Shown: positions 36,346 through 44,715 of the stretch, piece after piece | How the letters are laid out: the number at the start of each line of letters is the position of its first letter | Position numbering within the stretch: position 1 is the stretch's first letter | NCBI GenBank assembly: GCA_964601085.1 | Contig: CAZRLN010000009.1 | Span: 9,960 to 73,959, forward strand | Source: UBA1444 sp964601085 | GTDB lineage: Bacteria > Bacillota > Negativicutes > UBA1444 | Direction: 5' to 3' | DNA: 64,000 nt | Position numbers and translations under genes: made by a program | The notes under the pieces: generated by a model | Told to the model about the DNA's origin: nothing | Databases searched by the model: none | Seen by the model: the letters and a program-made list of their open reading frames with translations, nothing else

Positions 36346-36380
36346 AATGGCCACGACAACGTTAAGCTGCCGTGGCCATT
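36346..36380 (-). terminator. Hairpin after cheX
   Basis: 10-bp inverted repeat AATGGCCACG/CGTGGCCATT about 37 bases beyond the cheX stop. On the minus strand it is followed by ATTTATTTA, a weak T-tract. Confidence 0.6.
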
Positions 36381-36416
36381 AATATTTGCAGTACGCCCGG
36401 CATGGGATCAGGTGCG

Positions 36417-36887
36417 TTATTCCTGCACGTTTTCCAAACCGAGATTCAGCTGAAGCAGCAGACCGTTGGCAAACATTTCAATCACCAGAAATTTGTCTTG
36501 CAGCAGTCTGGCCCGAAAATCGGCGCCGACAACAAGGGAGGGCGGGGAGATGTCGACCTGGAGACCCATCTGTTCATATCTGATCGCCGCGTTGGCGGTA
36601 ACCATGTTTACCAGCTCGGAAATAGCGCTTTGCGGTAGATCATCAAACTGGGTGACCGGCATGCCACCCATCATGGTGCTGGCAATCGCCATTGCCGTGG
36701 CTTCCGTCAGGTTATAAGCGACATTGCCGCGAATCGCTTTGGTCATGCCGATAATGACAGTAACACCGAGACTCTCAACGGAATTGGTTCCCATTCGAAC
36801 ATTGCCGCGCTGTATGTCGGAAAAGCCGAGTTGAGGGAGAATTTCCCGAAAAGCGTCAATGACAGGATTGATATAGCGGGCATCCAT
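36417..36887 (-). CDS. cheX: CheX-type chemotaxis phosphatase
   Basis: 156 residues, three bases after the stop of the receiver-CheX gene. It fits the CheC/CheX/FliY fold: DARYINPVIDAFREIL at the start and the phosphatase signature E-x2-N in SAISELVNMV, with one such motif as in CheX. CheX dimers dephosphorylate CheY-P. It is probably translationally coupled to the upstream gene, a CheY-like receiver with a related domain. Confidence 0.85.
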   Translation of the reverse strand: MDARYINPVIDAFREILPQLGFSDIQRGNVRMGTNSVESLGVTVIIGMTKAIRGNVAYNLTEATAMAIASTMMGGMPVTQFDDLPQSAISELVNMVTANAAIRYEQMGLQVDISPPSLVVGADFRARLLQDKFLVIEMFANGLLLQLNLGLENVQE

Positions 36888-36890
36888 GAC

Positions 36891-37736
36891 CTATTCCTCC
36901 ATCATTTCCATACTGATCAGGAAGGCTCCGATCGGAGTCTGGGCGGATACGGAGAGAACATGATGATTCGGCAGATTGGAAATCATCAGCTTTTTTCCCT
37001 CCAAGAGGCTCGCTGGCGTGATTCGGAGATCCATTCCTTTGGAAATGCGATTGGCTTGCGAGATACCCCGCCCGCAGACCACATTGGCCATCTCGGCCAG
37101 ACCGGCCAACGCTTCATCAGCACCGGCGGGCCGCCCTAGCAACACTGCGGCAAAGGCAGCGGCGGTTTCATGGGTTGTATCCAAAATGACCCGGCCGGTA
37201 TGGGAGCCCGTGATGCCGATAATGGCGCAGATTCCCTGTGAATCCAGCGAATCCGGCGGGTTGCCGATGGGCGAGAACGAGCAGATTTCGGGTTCCAGGG
37301 ATTTGCTGATAAACTCTTCGAAGGACAGGCGCAACTGTTCCAGATAGGGTCCCCACCATTCCGGCGCTACCCGGCTGAGAGCCATTTTTATCATCCCGGT
37401 CAGATCGTCACGTGTTGCCGGTTTTTGCAAAAACCAGCGAATCCCCAGCAGACGGGCTCTGGCTGTCAGTGCGTCATCTTTCATGGAACTGAGAATGACA
37501 ATACGAGCGGCAGGGTCTCGCAGCAGTATTTGCCGGCTGCACTCCAGTCCATCCATATCCGGCATTGTGATGTCCATGATGACGACGTCGGGTTTCAGTA
37601 TGAAATATTTTCCGATGCCCTGTTGACCATTCGCGGCCAATCCGCATATTTCAAATGACGCTTCCGGCAGGGTTTTTTGAATTACCGCCTGGCTGAAGGG
37701 AGAGTCATCAATGACGAGAACGCGGGTTTTTCGCAT
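36891..37736 (-). CDS. Response regulator fused to a CheX/CheC-like domain
   Basis: 281 residues. Receiver domain about 1-122: VLVIDDSPFSQAVIQ, phospho-acceptor Asp in VVIMDITMPDMDG, SSMKDD and KPATRDD. After a linker, residues about 140-280 form a CheX-like domain (ICAIIGITGSHTGRVILDT) with an E-x2-N motif in LAEMANVVCGRG. It could thus carry both the phosphorylation site and a phosphatase-like module. It is followed by a free-standing CheX gene. Output is unclear, since there is no DNA-binding or enzymatic domain other than the CheX fold. Confidence 0.85.
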   Translation of the reverse strand: MRKTRVLVIDDSPFSQAVIQKTLPEASFEICGLAANGQQGIGKYFILKPDVVIMDITMPDMDGLECSRQILLRDPAARIVILSSMKDDALTARARLLGIRWFLQKPATRDDLTGMIKMALSRVAPEWWGPYLEQLRLSFEEFISKSLEPEICSFSPIGNPPDSLDSQGICAIIGITGSHTGRVILDTTHETAAAFAAVLLGRPAGADEALAGLAEMANVVCGRGISQANRISKGMDLRITPASLLEGKKLMISNLPNHHVLSVSAQTPIGAFLISMEMMEE

Positions 37737-37957
37737 TTGCCCACCTCTTCTTGTTAATCTTATTCCATATATATTACACTATTTTCGGTATGCTATGCCG
37801 ATTTCCTGCAAGAATTATAATGAAATCCATTTTCTGTATTAGTTTAGCGGCAGGCAGGGGTTTGACCAAGCTTGTCGAACTTACTCTAAAGAAAAGTTCC
37901 TTTGGTTATCTTAAAGCTACTGCAACCCGGAAAACTTGAGAAACGGGAGATCATCGC

Positions 37958-39982
37958 ATGACGCAATCGGATTCTCTTTTTCCCAATGACAGCATGGATA
38001 TCGACACCTCTTCCGTGAAATTGTTGGATCTGTTCGATATGAGAGAACTCCAGCAAATTCAGGATGCGTTTTCGCTGGCAACGGGGGTATCGGCATTGAT
38101 TACGGATTCTGACGGAACGCCGATCACTCGGCCAAGCAATTTTACCGGCTATTGTTCATTGATTCGTAGTACTCCCCAAGGATTGGCTCGATGCATGCAG
38201 TCGGATGCCAAGCTCGGCTTAATGAATCCCAACGGACCGATCTTTGCCCGCTGCCATAGCGGCGGAATTTTTGACGGCGGAACGGGAATCATGATCGGCG
38301 ATCGGCAGATCGGCAATTGGCTGATCGGACAGGTGAGCGATGAACCGATTGATGAGGAAGTTGTTCGAGGTTTTGCCCGAGACTTGGGCATTGAGGAAGA
38401 ACTCTTGCTTCAGGAGTCGAAAAAAATTCCTCATATGTCCCGGGTTCAATTCGAGGGGATCTGCAAGGCGCTGCACGTGTTTGGCTCCCAATTGTCGAAA
38501 CAGGCGCTGCGCATTCTGCAACAACGGCGACATATAACGGAACTGCAGCGGGTTCAGGCAGAAATGACGGAAAGTGAAGAACGCTACCGGGCACTGCTTC
38601 ATCGTTCCTCGGAGGCTATATTATTGATTGATCCGGATACAAGGCAGGTCATCGAAACCAATCGGCATTTTCAGGAATTGCTGGGATATACCGAGACGGA
38701 GTTGCAGGGGATGAAAGTATACGATGTCGTGGAGGATACGCCCGCATCAATCGACCGGTATTACGACGAAATTTTGCCGGTACAGAATGAATTGCCGGTA
38801 GAGTTGCGGTCGTTTTTGCATAAGGATGGACATGTGGTCGAAGTGGAGCGGACCGGAGCTATGGTTCATCTGCAGGGCAAAAAAGTTTACATGGTGACGG
38901 CGCGGGATGTGACGGAACGCCGAATGATCGAAGAAAAAATGCATTTCTTGAGTTTCCACGATGTGCTGACCGGATTGTATAACCGTACATACTTCGAGGA
39001 AGAGCTGACCCGGCTGGAACGCCGCCGGGACGGAGCGGTCGGCTTGATCCTGTTTGATTTGGACGGGCTGAAATTGGTGAACGACTCTTTCGGCCACGAG
39101 CAGGGGGATCAATTGCTTGTGCGCACTGCGGAACTGATTCAGGGCTGTTTCCGTGAAGAAGACATTGTGGCTCGCATTGGCGGCGATGAATTTGCCGTGG
39201 TCATACGGGATGCCTCGCCGGAAATCATGGAGGAGGCCATTGCCAGAGTCTATGCGGAAGTGTCCGGGCTTCGGGACCGGGAACAGCGCATTCCGCTGAG
39301 TTTGTCGGCCGGCTACTCGTATGCCGGGAATAAAAAAGTGGTGATGAAAGACTTGTTCCGCGAGGCGGACAACAATATGTACCGCGAGAAGCTTCACCGG
39401 AGTCAAAGCGCCCGCAGCGCCATTGTCCAGACCGTAATGAGTCTTCTGGAAGCGCGGGATTTTATTACGGAAGGCCATGCGGACCGATTGCAGGGAATGT
39501 TGACACAATTGGCCCGGGCGGCTGGATTGCCGGAGAGCCGGATGATCGATCTCCGGTTGCTGGCGCAATTCCACGATATTGGCAAAGTGGGGATCCCGGA
39601 TCGTATTTTGCTGAAACCGGGCCCGTTGTCGCCGGATGAAATGACTGAAATGAAGCGGCACAGTGAAATTGGACACCGGATTGCCCAATCTTCCCCCGAT
39701 TTGTTGCCGGTGGCGGATTGGGTCCTGAAACATCAGGAATGGTGGAATGGGAAGGGGTATCCTTTGGGGCTGTCCGGCGAGCATATTCCGGTGGAGTGCC
39801 GAATTTTAGCCATTGCGGATGCCTACGACGCAATGACCACTGATCGACCGTATCGCAAGGCAATGACTCGTGAAGCGGCGATAGCCGAACTTCGACGTTG
39901 CGCCGGAACCCAATTCGATCCGGCAATGGTGGAGTTATTCATTCAGGTTTGTCACGAACAAACGGAGCAACAACCGGAATAA
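37958..39982 (+). CDS. PocR-PAS-GGDEF-HD-GYP signalling protein (c-di-GMP synthase/phosphodiesterase)
   Basis: 674 residues. Order: PocR sensory domain (about 20-195, with cysteines in GYCSLIRST, LARCMQSD and ARCHSGG), PAS (about 205-325), GGDEF (about 335-485), HD-GYP (about 490-660). GGDEF is intact (RIGGDEFAVV) with an RxxD site (REEDIVARIGG). HD-GYP is intact: AQFHDIGKVGIPDRIL and GKGYPLGLSGEHIP. PocR domains bind small hydrocarbon or alcohol ligands in several systems. Having both activities intact makes it a possible switch enzyme for c-di-GMP. Confidence 0.93.
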   Translation: MTQSDSLFPNDSMDIDTSSVKLLDLFDMRELQQIQDAFSLATGVSALITDSDGTPITRPSNFTGYCSLIRSTPQGLARCMQSDAKLGLMNPNGPIFARCHSGGIFDGGTGIMIGDRQIGNWLIGQVSDEPIDEEVVRGFARDLGIEEELLLQESKKIPHMSRVQFEGICKALHVFGSQLSKQALRILQQRRHITELQRVQAEMTESEERYRALLHRSSEAILLIDPDTRQVIETNRHFQELLGYTETELQGMKVYDVVEDTPASIDRYYDEILPVQNELPVELRSFLHKDGHVVEVERTGAMVHLQGKKVYMVTARDVTERRMIEEKMHFLSFHDVLTGLYNRTYFEEELTRLERRRDGAVGLILFDLDGLKLVNDSFGHEQGDQLLVRTAELIQGCFREEDIVARIGGDEFAVVIRDASPEIMEEAIARVYAEVSGLRDREQRIPLSLSAGYSYAGNKKVVMKDLFREADNNMYREKLHRSQSARSAIVQTVMSLLEARDFITEGHADRLQGMLTQLARAAGLPESRMIDLRLLAQFHDIGKVGIPDRILLKPGPLSPDEMTEMKRHSEIGHRIAQSSPDLLPVADWVLKHQEWWNGKGYPLGLSGEHIPVECRILAIADAYDAMTTDRPYRKAMTREAAIAELRRCAGTQFDPAMVELFIQVCHEQTEQQPE

Positions 39983-40006
39983 ATAATAGAGACACAAGAA
40001 ACACAA

Positions 40007-40045
40007 AAAAGCTGCCTCCATTTTGTGGAGAACAGCTTTTGTTTT
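40007..40045 (+). terminator. Terminator after the PocR-GGDEF-HD-GYP gene
   Basis: Stem AAAAGCTG/CAGCTTTT with inner CTCCA/TGGAG and loop TTTTG, then GTTTTTGTTT. Confidence 0.88.
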
Positions 40046-40072
40046 TGTTTGAGAGGTGTGCCCGTGCCCGGC

Positions 40073-40387
40073 TTACCCCAACAGATCGATCACGGACTGC
40101 GGCGAGAATTTTTGCAGATTTTGCACGGAGGCTGGCGATTGTTGCAGACTGTCTTTGATTTGGCTCAATTGTTGCCGAGCCTCATCCGACGACTGAACCG
40201 TCATTCGGGAAGACGTCAATGCCGATTGCGCCGTTTCTGAAAGATCCAACGAAAATGAAGCGGTCAGCGGGGCGGCGGGTTTGCTGGAGTTTTCTGCGGT
40301 TTTATCGGCGGCGTCATTGCGAAGCATCGCATCAGCTGCAGCTTGATTAACAAAAGATTGGGATTGCGAAGAAATTTTGGCGGTCAT
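40073..40387 (-). CDS. Small hydrophilic protein of unknown function
   Basis: 104 residues from ATG 40387, eight bases after GGAG. The product (MTAKISSQSQSFVNQAAADA to SPQSVIDLLG) is rich in Ser, Ala and Gln, has no membrane helix, and is probably partly disordered. I do not recognise it. It lies 81 bases downstream of hutU on the same strand, possibly in its transcript. The composition resembles small flagellar regulators, but there is no specific motif. Confidence 0.55.
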   Translation of the reverse strand: MTAKISSQSQSFVNQAAADAMLRNDAADKTAENSSKPAAPLTASFSLDLSETAQSALTSSRMTVQSSDEARQQLSQIKDSLQQSPASVQNLQKFSPQSVIDLLG

Positions 40388-40468
40388 CGTTATCACGCTC
40401 CAAATACTATTTCTTCCTTTTCCCCATCATAGCAGATTCAACTGCGTTATGAAAGGGAAGTTCGAAAA

Positions 40469-42484
40469 TCATTTGTCGGCCACTAATTCATTCAGCAACG
40501 AATCGGCGGTGAGATGCGGTAGGGTCACGAACGCCCGGCCACGTTGTTCCTGGTTGAACTGGCGGAGCGTTTCCACGGCGTGGGGATTGCGGGCCCAGCC
40601 GCGGCGGGCGACTCCTCCCATCACATCCCACAGCATGGCGGAACGGATGATGGCGTCGACTCTCGCGCTGCCGTCCAGCACCAGGCCGAAGCCTCCGTTG
40701 ATCGATTTGCCGATGCCTACGCCGCCACCGTTGTGCAGGGCGACCAAACTCATGCCGCGAGCAGCGTTGCCGGCAAAACACTGGACGGACATATCCGCCA
40801 TGACATTGCTGCCATCCTTGATATTGGCTGTTTCGCGGAAGGGAGAGTCGGTGCCGCTGACGTCATGGTGGTCTCGCCCCAACATGACCGGACCGATTTC
40901 ACCATTGCGCACCATCTCGTTGAACCGCAGCGCGATGCGGACGCGGCCGCCGGCATCCTGATAAAGAATCCGGGCTTGTGTGCCGACAACCAGTTTGTTG
41001 CGCTTCGCATCCCGAATCCAGACATAATTGTCGCGGTCTTGGCCGCGGCGATTCGGATCAATGCAATCCATAGCCGCTTGGTCCGTCTTGTCCAGATCGG
41101 CCGGGTCGCCGGAGAGACAAACCCAACGGAACGGGCCATACCCGTAGTCAAATAGTTCCGGCCCCATGATATCTTCCACATAGGAAGGAAAAATAAACCC
41201 ATCCTTCTCATCAATGCCGTTCCGGGACACCTCGATTACGCCGGCGTCAAAGATGGCCTTGAGAAACGAGTTGCCGTAATCGAAGAAATAGGCGTCGCGT
41301 TCGGTCAGGGTGCGGATCAGTTCAAAATGGCGGCGCAGGCTGGCATCGACCAGAGAGCGGAATCTGGAACGATCTTCGGCCAATAGCCGGGTGCGTTCAG
41401 CGAAAGATACTCCCTGCGGACAATAGCCTCCATCATAGGGGACATGACAGGAAGTTTGGTCGGACAGCAAGGGAACCGGGATATTGTGTTTCACCACGTA
41501 TTCGAGCAAATCGACGATATTGCCATGATAAGCGATAGATAGGGGGGCGGAGTCCTTCAGTGCTGTTTCCGCCAGCCGGAATACCTCCGGCAAATCGGCC
41601 GACATGCAGCTAATCCAGCCCTGCTTCAAACGGGTTTGAATGCGGGACAAGTCGACCTCGGCGATGATGCCGACGCCATTGGCGATTTCGATGGCCTTAC
41701 CCTGGGCGCCGCTCATGCCGCCGAGCCCGGAAGTGATGAACAACTTGCCGCGCAGGTCTTCGTCGTGCCGTAGACCGAGCTTGAGACGACCGGCATTGAG
41801 CAAGGTATTGAAAGTTCCATGGACAATCCCCTGAGGGCCGATATACATCCAGCCGCCGGCCGTCATTTGTCCGTAGTTGGCGACACCCATCTGTTCGGCG
41901 GTTTCCCAGTCGTTCTGGTTGTCGAACATCCCCACCATCAGGGCATTGGTGATGATGACGCGGGGAGCATCGGGGCGCGAGGGAAAGAGCCCCAACGGAT
42001 GCCCGGATTCGATCACCAGTGTCTGGTCTTGGGTGAGTATTTCGAGGTATTGCTTGATCAGGCGATATTGCAGCCAGTTTTGGCAGACGCTGCCCGTTTC
42101 GCCGTAGGTTACCAATTCATAAGGATAGAGCGCGACATCCGGGTTTAAGTTGTTGTCGATCATGACTTGAAACGCCTTGCCTTCGAGGCAAGCGCCTTTG
42201 TACTCGTCGATTGGCCGGCCGGAGAGACGTTCCGCCGGCATGTACCGATACGCATAGATCCGGCCGCGGGTTTTCAGTTCCTGCAAAAATTCCGGCGCCA
42301 GTGTTGCATGAAGCGATTCGGGAACGTACCGAAGCGCATTTTTCAAGGCCGTTCGGGTTTGCGCCGGAGTCAGTTTATAGCCGCGGTCAGGCGCCCGTCG
42401 GAGCGTCGGATCGAATACCGGCGGTGGGGGAAGTTCGGAGCCAACCCCAACGGAAAAAATACCGGATTTTTCGTTTTCACTCAT
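40469..42484 (-). CDS. hutU: Urocanate hydratase
   Basis: 671 residues behind GGGAGGGAG. Family signatures: GKLFITSGLGGMSGAQ-type NAD-binding segment (GLGGMSGAQGKAIEIANGVG), FDYGNSFLKA, and the catalytic-Cys region FRWVCLSGDPADL. It is longer than the roughly 555-residue Pseudomonas enzyme, as are the urocanases of several anaerobes. It converts urocanate to imidazolone propionate, the second step of histidine breakdown. hutH and hutI are not in the window. It follows larE by 36 bases on the same strand. Confidence 0.96.
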   Translation of the reverse strand: MSENEKSGIFSVGVGSELPPPPVFDPTLRRAPDRGYKLTPAQTRTALKNALRYVPESLHATLAPEFLQELKTRGRIYAYRYMPAERLSGRPIDEYKGACLEGKAFQVMIDNNLNPDVALYPYELVTYGETGSVCQNWLQYRLIKQYLEILTQDQTLVIESGHPLGLFPSRPDAPRVIITNALMVGMFDNQNDWETAEQMGVANYGQMTAGGWMYIGPQGIVHGTFNTLLNAGRLKLGLRHDEDLRGKLFITSGLGGMSGAQGKAIEIANGVGIIAEVDLSRIQTRLKQGWISCMSADLPEVFRLAETALKDSAPLSIAYHGNIVDLLEYVVKHNIPVPLLSDQTSCHVPYDGGYCPQGVSFAERTRLLAEDRSRFRSLVDASLRRHFELIRTLTERDAYFFDYGNSFLKAIFDAGVIEVSRNGIDEKDGFIFPSYVEDIMGPELFDYGYGPFRWVCLSGDPADLDKTDQAAMDCIDPNRRGQDRDNYVWIRDAKRNKLVVGTQARILYQDAGGRVRIALRFNEMVRNGEIGPVMLGRDHHDVSGTDSPFRETANIKDGSNVMADMSVQCFAGNAARGMSLVALHNGGGVGIGKSINGGFGLVLDGSARVDAIIRSAMLWDVMGGVARRGWARNPHAVETLRQFNQEQRGRAFVTLPHLTADSLLNELVADK

Positions 42485-42520
42485 GATACTCCCTCCCGAT
42501 GATGAATAATGTATAACTGA

Positions 42521-43342
42521 CTAAAGAGTTTCATTCAGACTGCCCATGCGATAGCCTGTCAGGTCCAGCGTGACAAAGGGAAAACCAAGCTTTTTCAATT
42601 CTTTTGAAATCGCCGCGGCAACGTCTGCGTCAATCAGTTTGGTCATTTGGGACGGTTCCACTTCAATTCGGGCGACCAGCCCGTGATGCCTGACCCGAAC
42701 CTGCCCCGAAGCATACTGCCGGATGAAACGCTCGGCCTGTTCAATTTGTCCCAGATTTTCCGGCGTGATCGGTTGTCCGTATACGACACGGGAAGCGAGG
42801 CATGCCGCACTGGGCTTGTTCCAGGTCGGCAATCCCCACTCTTTGGACAGAAGACGAATTTCGGTCTTGGTGAAACCGGCTTCCAGCAAAGGACTTCGGA
42901 CATTCGGCATGGCCTCGATGGCTTTCATGCCAGGACGATAGTCGCCGACATCATCAGCATTGGAACCTTCAATAATCCATTCGACATTGTTTTGCGCCGC
43001 CCAATCGGCCAAGACGCTAAACCGAAGTTTTTTGCAATGAAAGCAACGGTCCGGGCCGTTGCGGCGAAATCCTTCTTCCGCCAGCTCGTCGGCGGGGAGC
43101 AGAATATGGCGGATTCCGATGCCAGCGGCGATCCGGGCCGAGTCTTCCTGTTCCTCCATTGCCAATGTCGGCGAGTAAGCGGTTATGGCGACAGCCTTGT
43201 CCCCCAAACAGCGAAAGGCGGCGGCAGCCAGCAGGGCGCTGTCGGTCCCGCCGGAAAAAGCTACGGCCACCGATTGCATGGACGTGAGAAGTTGATTAAG
43301 GCGGTCTATCTTATCCTGAAAATCTCTGGCTGATTGCGACAT
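42521..43342 (-). CDS. larE: Sacrificial sulfur transferase LarE (nickel-pincer cofactor synthesis)
   Basis: 273 residues from ATG 43342 behind GGGAGG; the frame extends upstream over mnmA, but without a ribosome site. The PP-loop is VAFSGGTDSALLAAAA. Cysteines occur in RCFHCKKLR and in AACLASRV, where the second matches the sacrificial or cluster-binding Cys position of LarE. LarE puts sulfur on the pyridinium precursor of the nickel-pincer cofactor used by lactate racemase. larA is about 17 kb away (60.4 kb). Lying next to mnmA, another tRNA-thiolase-like PP-loop enzyme, is unusual. Confidence 0.9.
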   Translation of the reverse strand: MSQSARDFQDKIDRLNQLLTSMQSVAVAFSGGTDSALLAAAAFRCLGDKAVAITAYSPTLAMEEQEDSARIAAGIGIRHILLPADELAEEGFRRNGPDRCFHCKKLRFSVLADWAAQNNVEWIIEGSNADDVGDYRPGMKAIEAMPNVRSPLLEAGFTKTEIRLLSKEWGLPTWNKPSAACLASRVVYGQPITPENLGQIEQAERFIRQYASGQVRVRHHGLVARIEVEPSQMTKLIDADVAAAISKELKKLGFPFVTLDLTGYRMGSLNETL

Positions 43343-43412
43343 TTTTTCCTCCCGAAAACAACCTTCAACCCTTGAGAGGTGACTTTGTTTTATACTATTC
43401 GACATTTTGCTG

Positions 43413-44507
43413 CTATTCGATGACGCCGCCGCCAATGACACTGTTTCCATCATAGAGAACCACCGATTGGCCCGGAGTGATCGCCCGTTGCTTCTCTTCA
43501 AAGCGAACCGATATCCGTTGATCCGGCAAAACGGTGACTTCCGCAGGGCTGGCGGCGGCATTGTAGCGGATCTTGGCCAAAGCCCGAAACGGAGTTGCCG
43601 GAAGTACGTCCGCGATCCAGTTTACATCCCGGGCCGTCAAATGATGGGAGAATATAGCGGTTTCCGGGCCCAACGTCACTTGATTGGTGACCGGATCAAT
43701 CGCCGAGACGAACATGGGTTGGCCCAGCGCGATTCCCAATCCTTTTCGCTGTCCTACCGTATAACAGGCAAAGCCTTTATGGCGGCCGAGAACCTGACCA
43801 TCAGCCGAAACGAACAGACCCGGCGTAATGGCTCCGGGCGCCCGGTTCTCCAGAAAACGACGATAGTCATTATCGGGGATAAAACAAATTTCCTGACTTT
43901 CCGGCTTATTGGCTACCAGAAACCCAAACTCGGCAGCCAACTCACGGGTTTCCGGTTTGGTCAGGCCACCAAGCGGCAGCAGAAAATGAGCGAGCAGTTC
44001 CTGGTTCAGGTGATACAGGACGTAGGACTGGTCCTTTCGTTCATCCAGCCCTTTTAAAAGCCGATACTGTTGCAGGAGGGGATCAAATTCGATTCGGGCG
44101 TAATGCCCTGTGGCAATGAAGTCGGCGTCCAGCTCGCGGGCTCTTTGCCAAAAAGCGCCGAATTTGATGTGCCGGTTGCAGGCAATGCAGGGATTCGGAG
44201 TGCGTCCGGCCAGATATTCCGCCGTGAAGTAGTCGATGACATCCCGCTCGAACGCCGTCTGGAAATTAAAGACGTAATGCGGAATGTCCAGCATCTGGGC
44301 TACCCGCCGGGCATCCTCCACGGCGGACAGGGAACAACAGGCCCGTTCCGGCTCTTCCGTTCCGGAGGCAGCCTCTTCGTTCGACTCGCTCCACAATTTC
44401 ATGGTGGCGCCAATGACTTCATAGCCTTGACGTTTGAGCAGAGCGGCCGTGACGGAACTGTCAACTCCGCCGCTCATGGCGACAAGCACTTTTGTTGATT
44501 TATTCAT
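43413..44507 (-). CDS. mnmA: tRNA 2-thiouridylase MnmA
   Basis: 364 residues. PP-loop VAMSGGVDSSVTAALL, catalytic cysteines in TPNPCIACNRHIKFG and SQEICFIPDNDYR, and the TVGQRKGLGIALG motif. It thiolates U34 of tRNA Lys, Glu and Gln, using sulfur relayed from a cysteine desulfurase. The first codon lies only six bases after a TATAAT box, with no ribosome site, so the mRNA may be leaderless. larE and hutU follow on the same strand. Confidence 0.96.
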   Translation of the reverse strand: MNKSTKVLVAMSGGVDSSVTAALLKRQGYEVIGATMKLWSESNEEAASGTEEPERACCSLSAVEDARRVAQMLDIPHYVFNFQTAFERDVIDYFTAEYLAGRTPNPCIACNRHIKFGAFWQRARELDADFIATGHYARIEFDPLLQQYRLLKGLDERKDQSYVLYHLNQELLAHFLLPLGGLTKPETRELAAEFGFLVANKPESQEICFIPDNDYRRFLENRAPGAITPGLFVSADGQVLGRHKGFACYTVGQRKGLGIALGQPMFVSAIDPVTNQVTLGPETAIFSHHLTARDVNWIADVLPATPFRALAKIRYNAAASPAEVTVLPDQRISVRFEEKQRAITPGQSVVLYDGNSVIGGGVIE

Positions 44508-44513
44508 GGCAAA

Positions 44514-44522
44514 ATTATATCA
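44514..44522 (-). promoter_or_regulatory. Extended -10 promoter abutting the mnmA start codon
   Basis: Minus-strand TGATATAAT (TGn plus TATAAT at 44514-44519). The mnmA ATG begins at 44507, so the predicted transcription start coincides with the start codon. Confidence 0.65.
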
Positions 44523-44561
44523 TATTTCGGTTAATATCGGCGGTTTGCCGAGGCTGTGTTT

Positions 44562-44590
44562 TTGACAGACAAAGGGGCATCTGCTATGAT
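44562..44590 (+). promoter_or_regulatory. Sigma-A promoter of lplT
   Basis: TTGACA (44562-44567), 17-base spacer, TATGAT (44585-44590); start of transcription near 44597. The leader to the TTG start is about 119 bases. Confidence 0.8.
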
Positions 44591-44715
44591 TTACGACATA
44601 CGAATCTTTTGTTTCGGGCGTGACGGATTTGCTTGTCCAAGCGGTTCATGACGCTGGAACAAATGTGAAAAAAACGCATAACTGTCGACTGCAATGTTGC
44701 GAAAGGAAAGACCCT

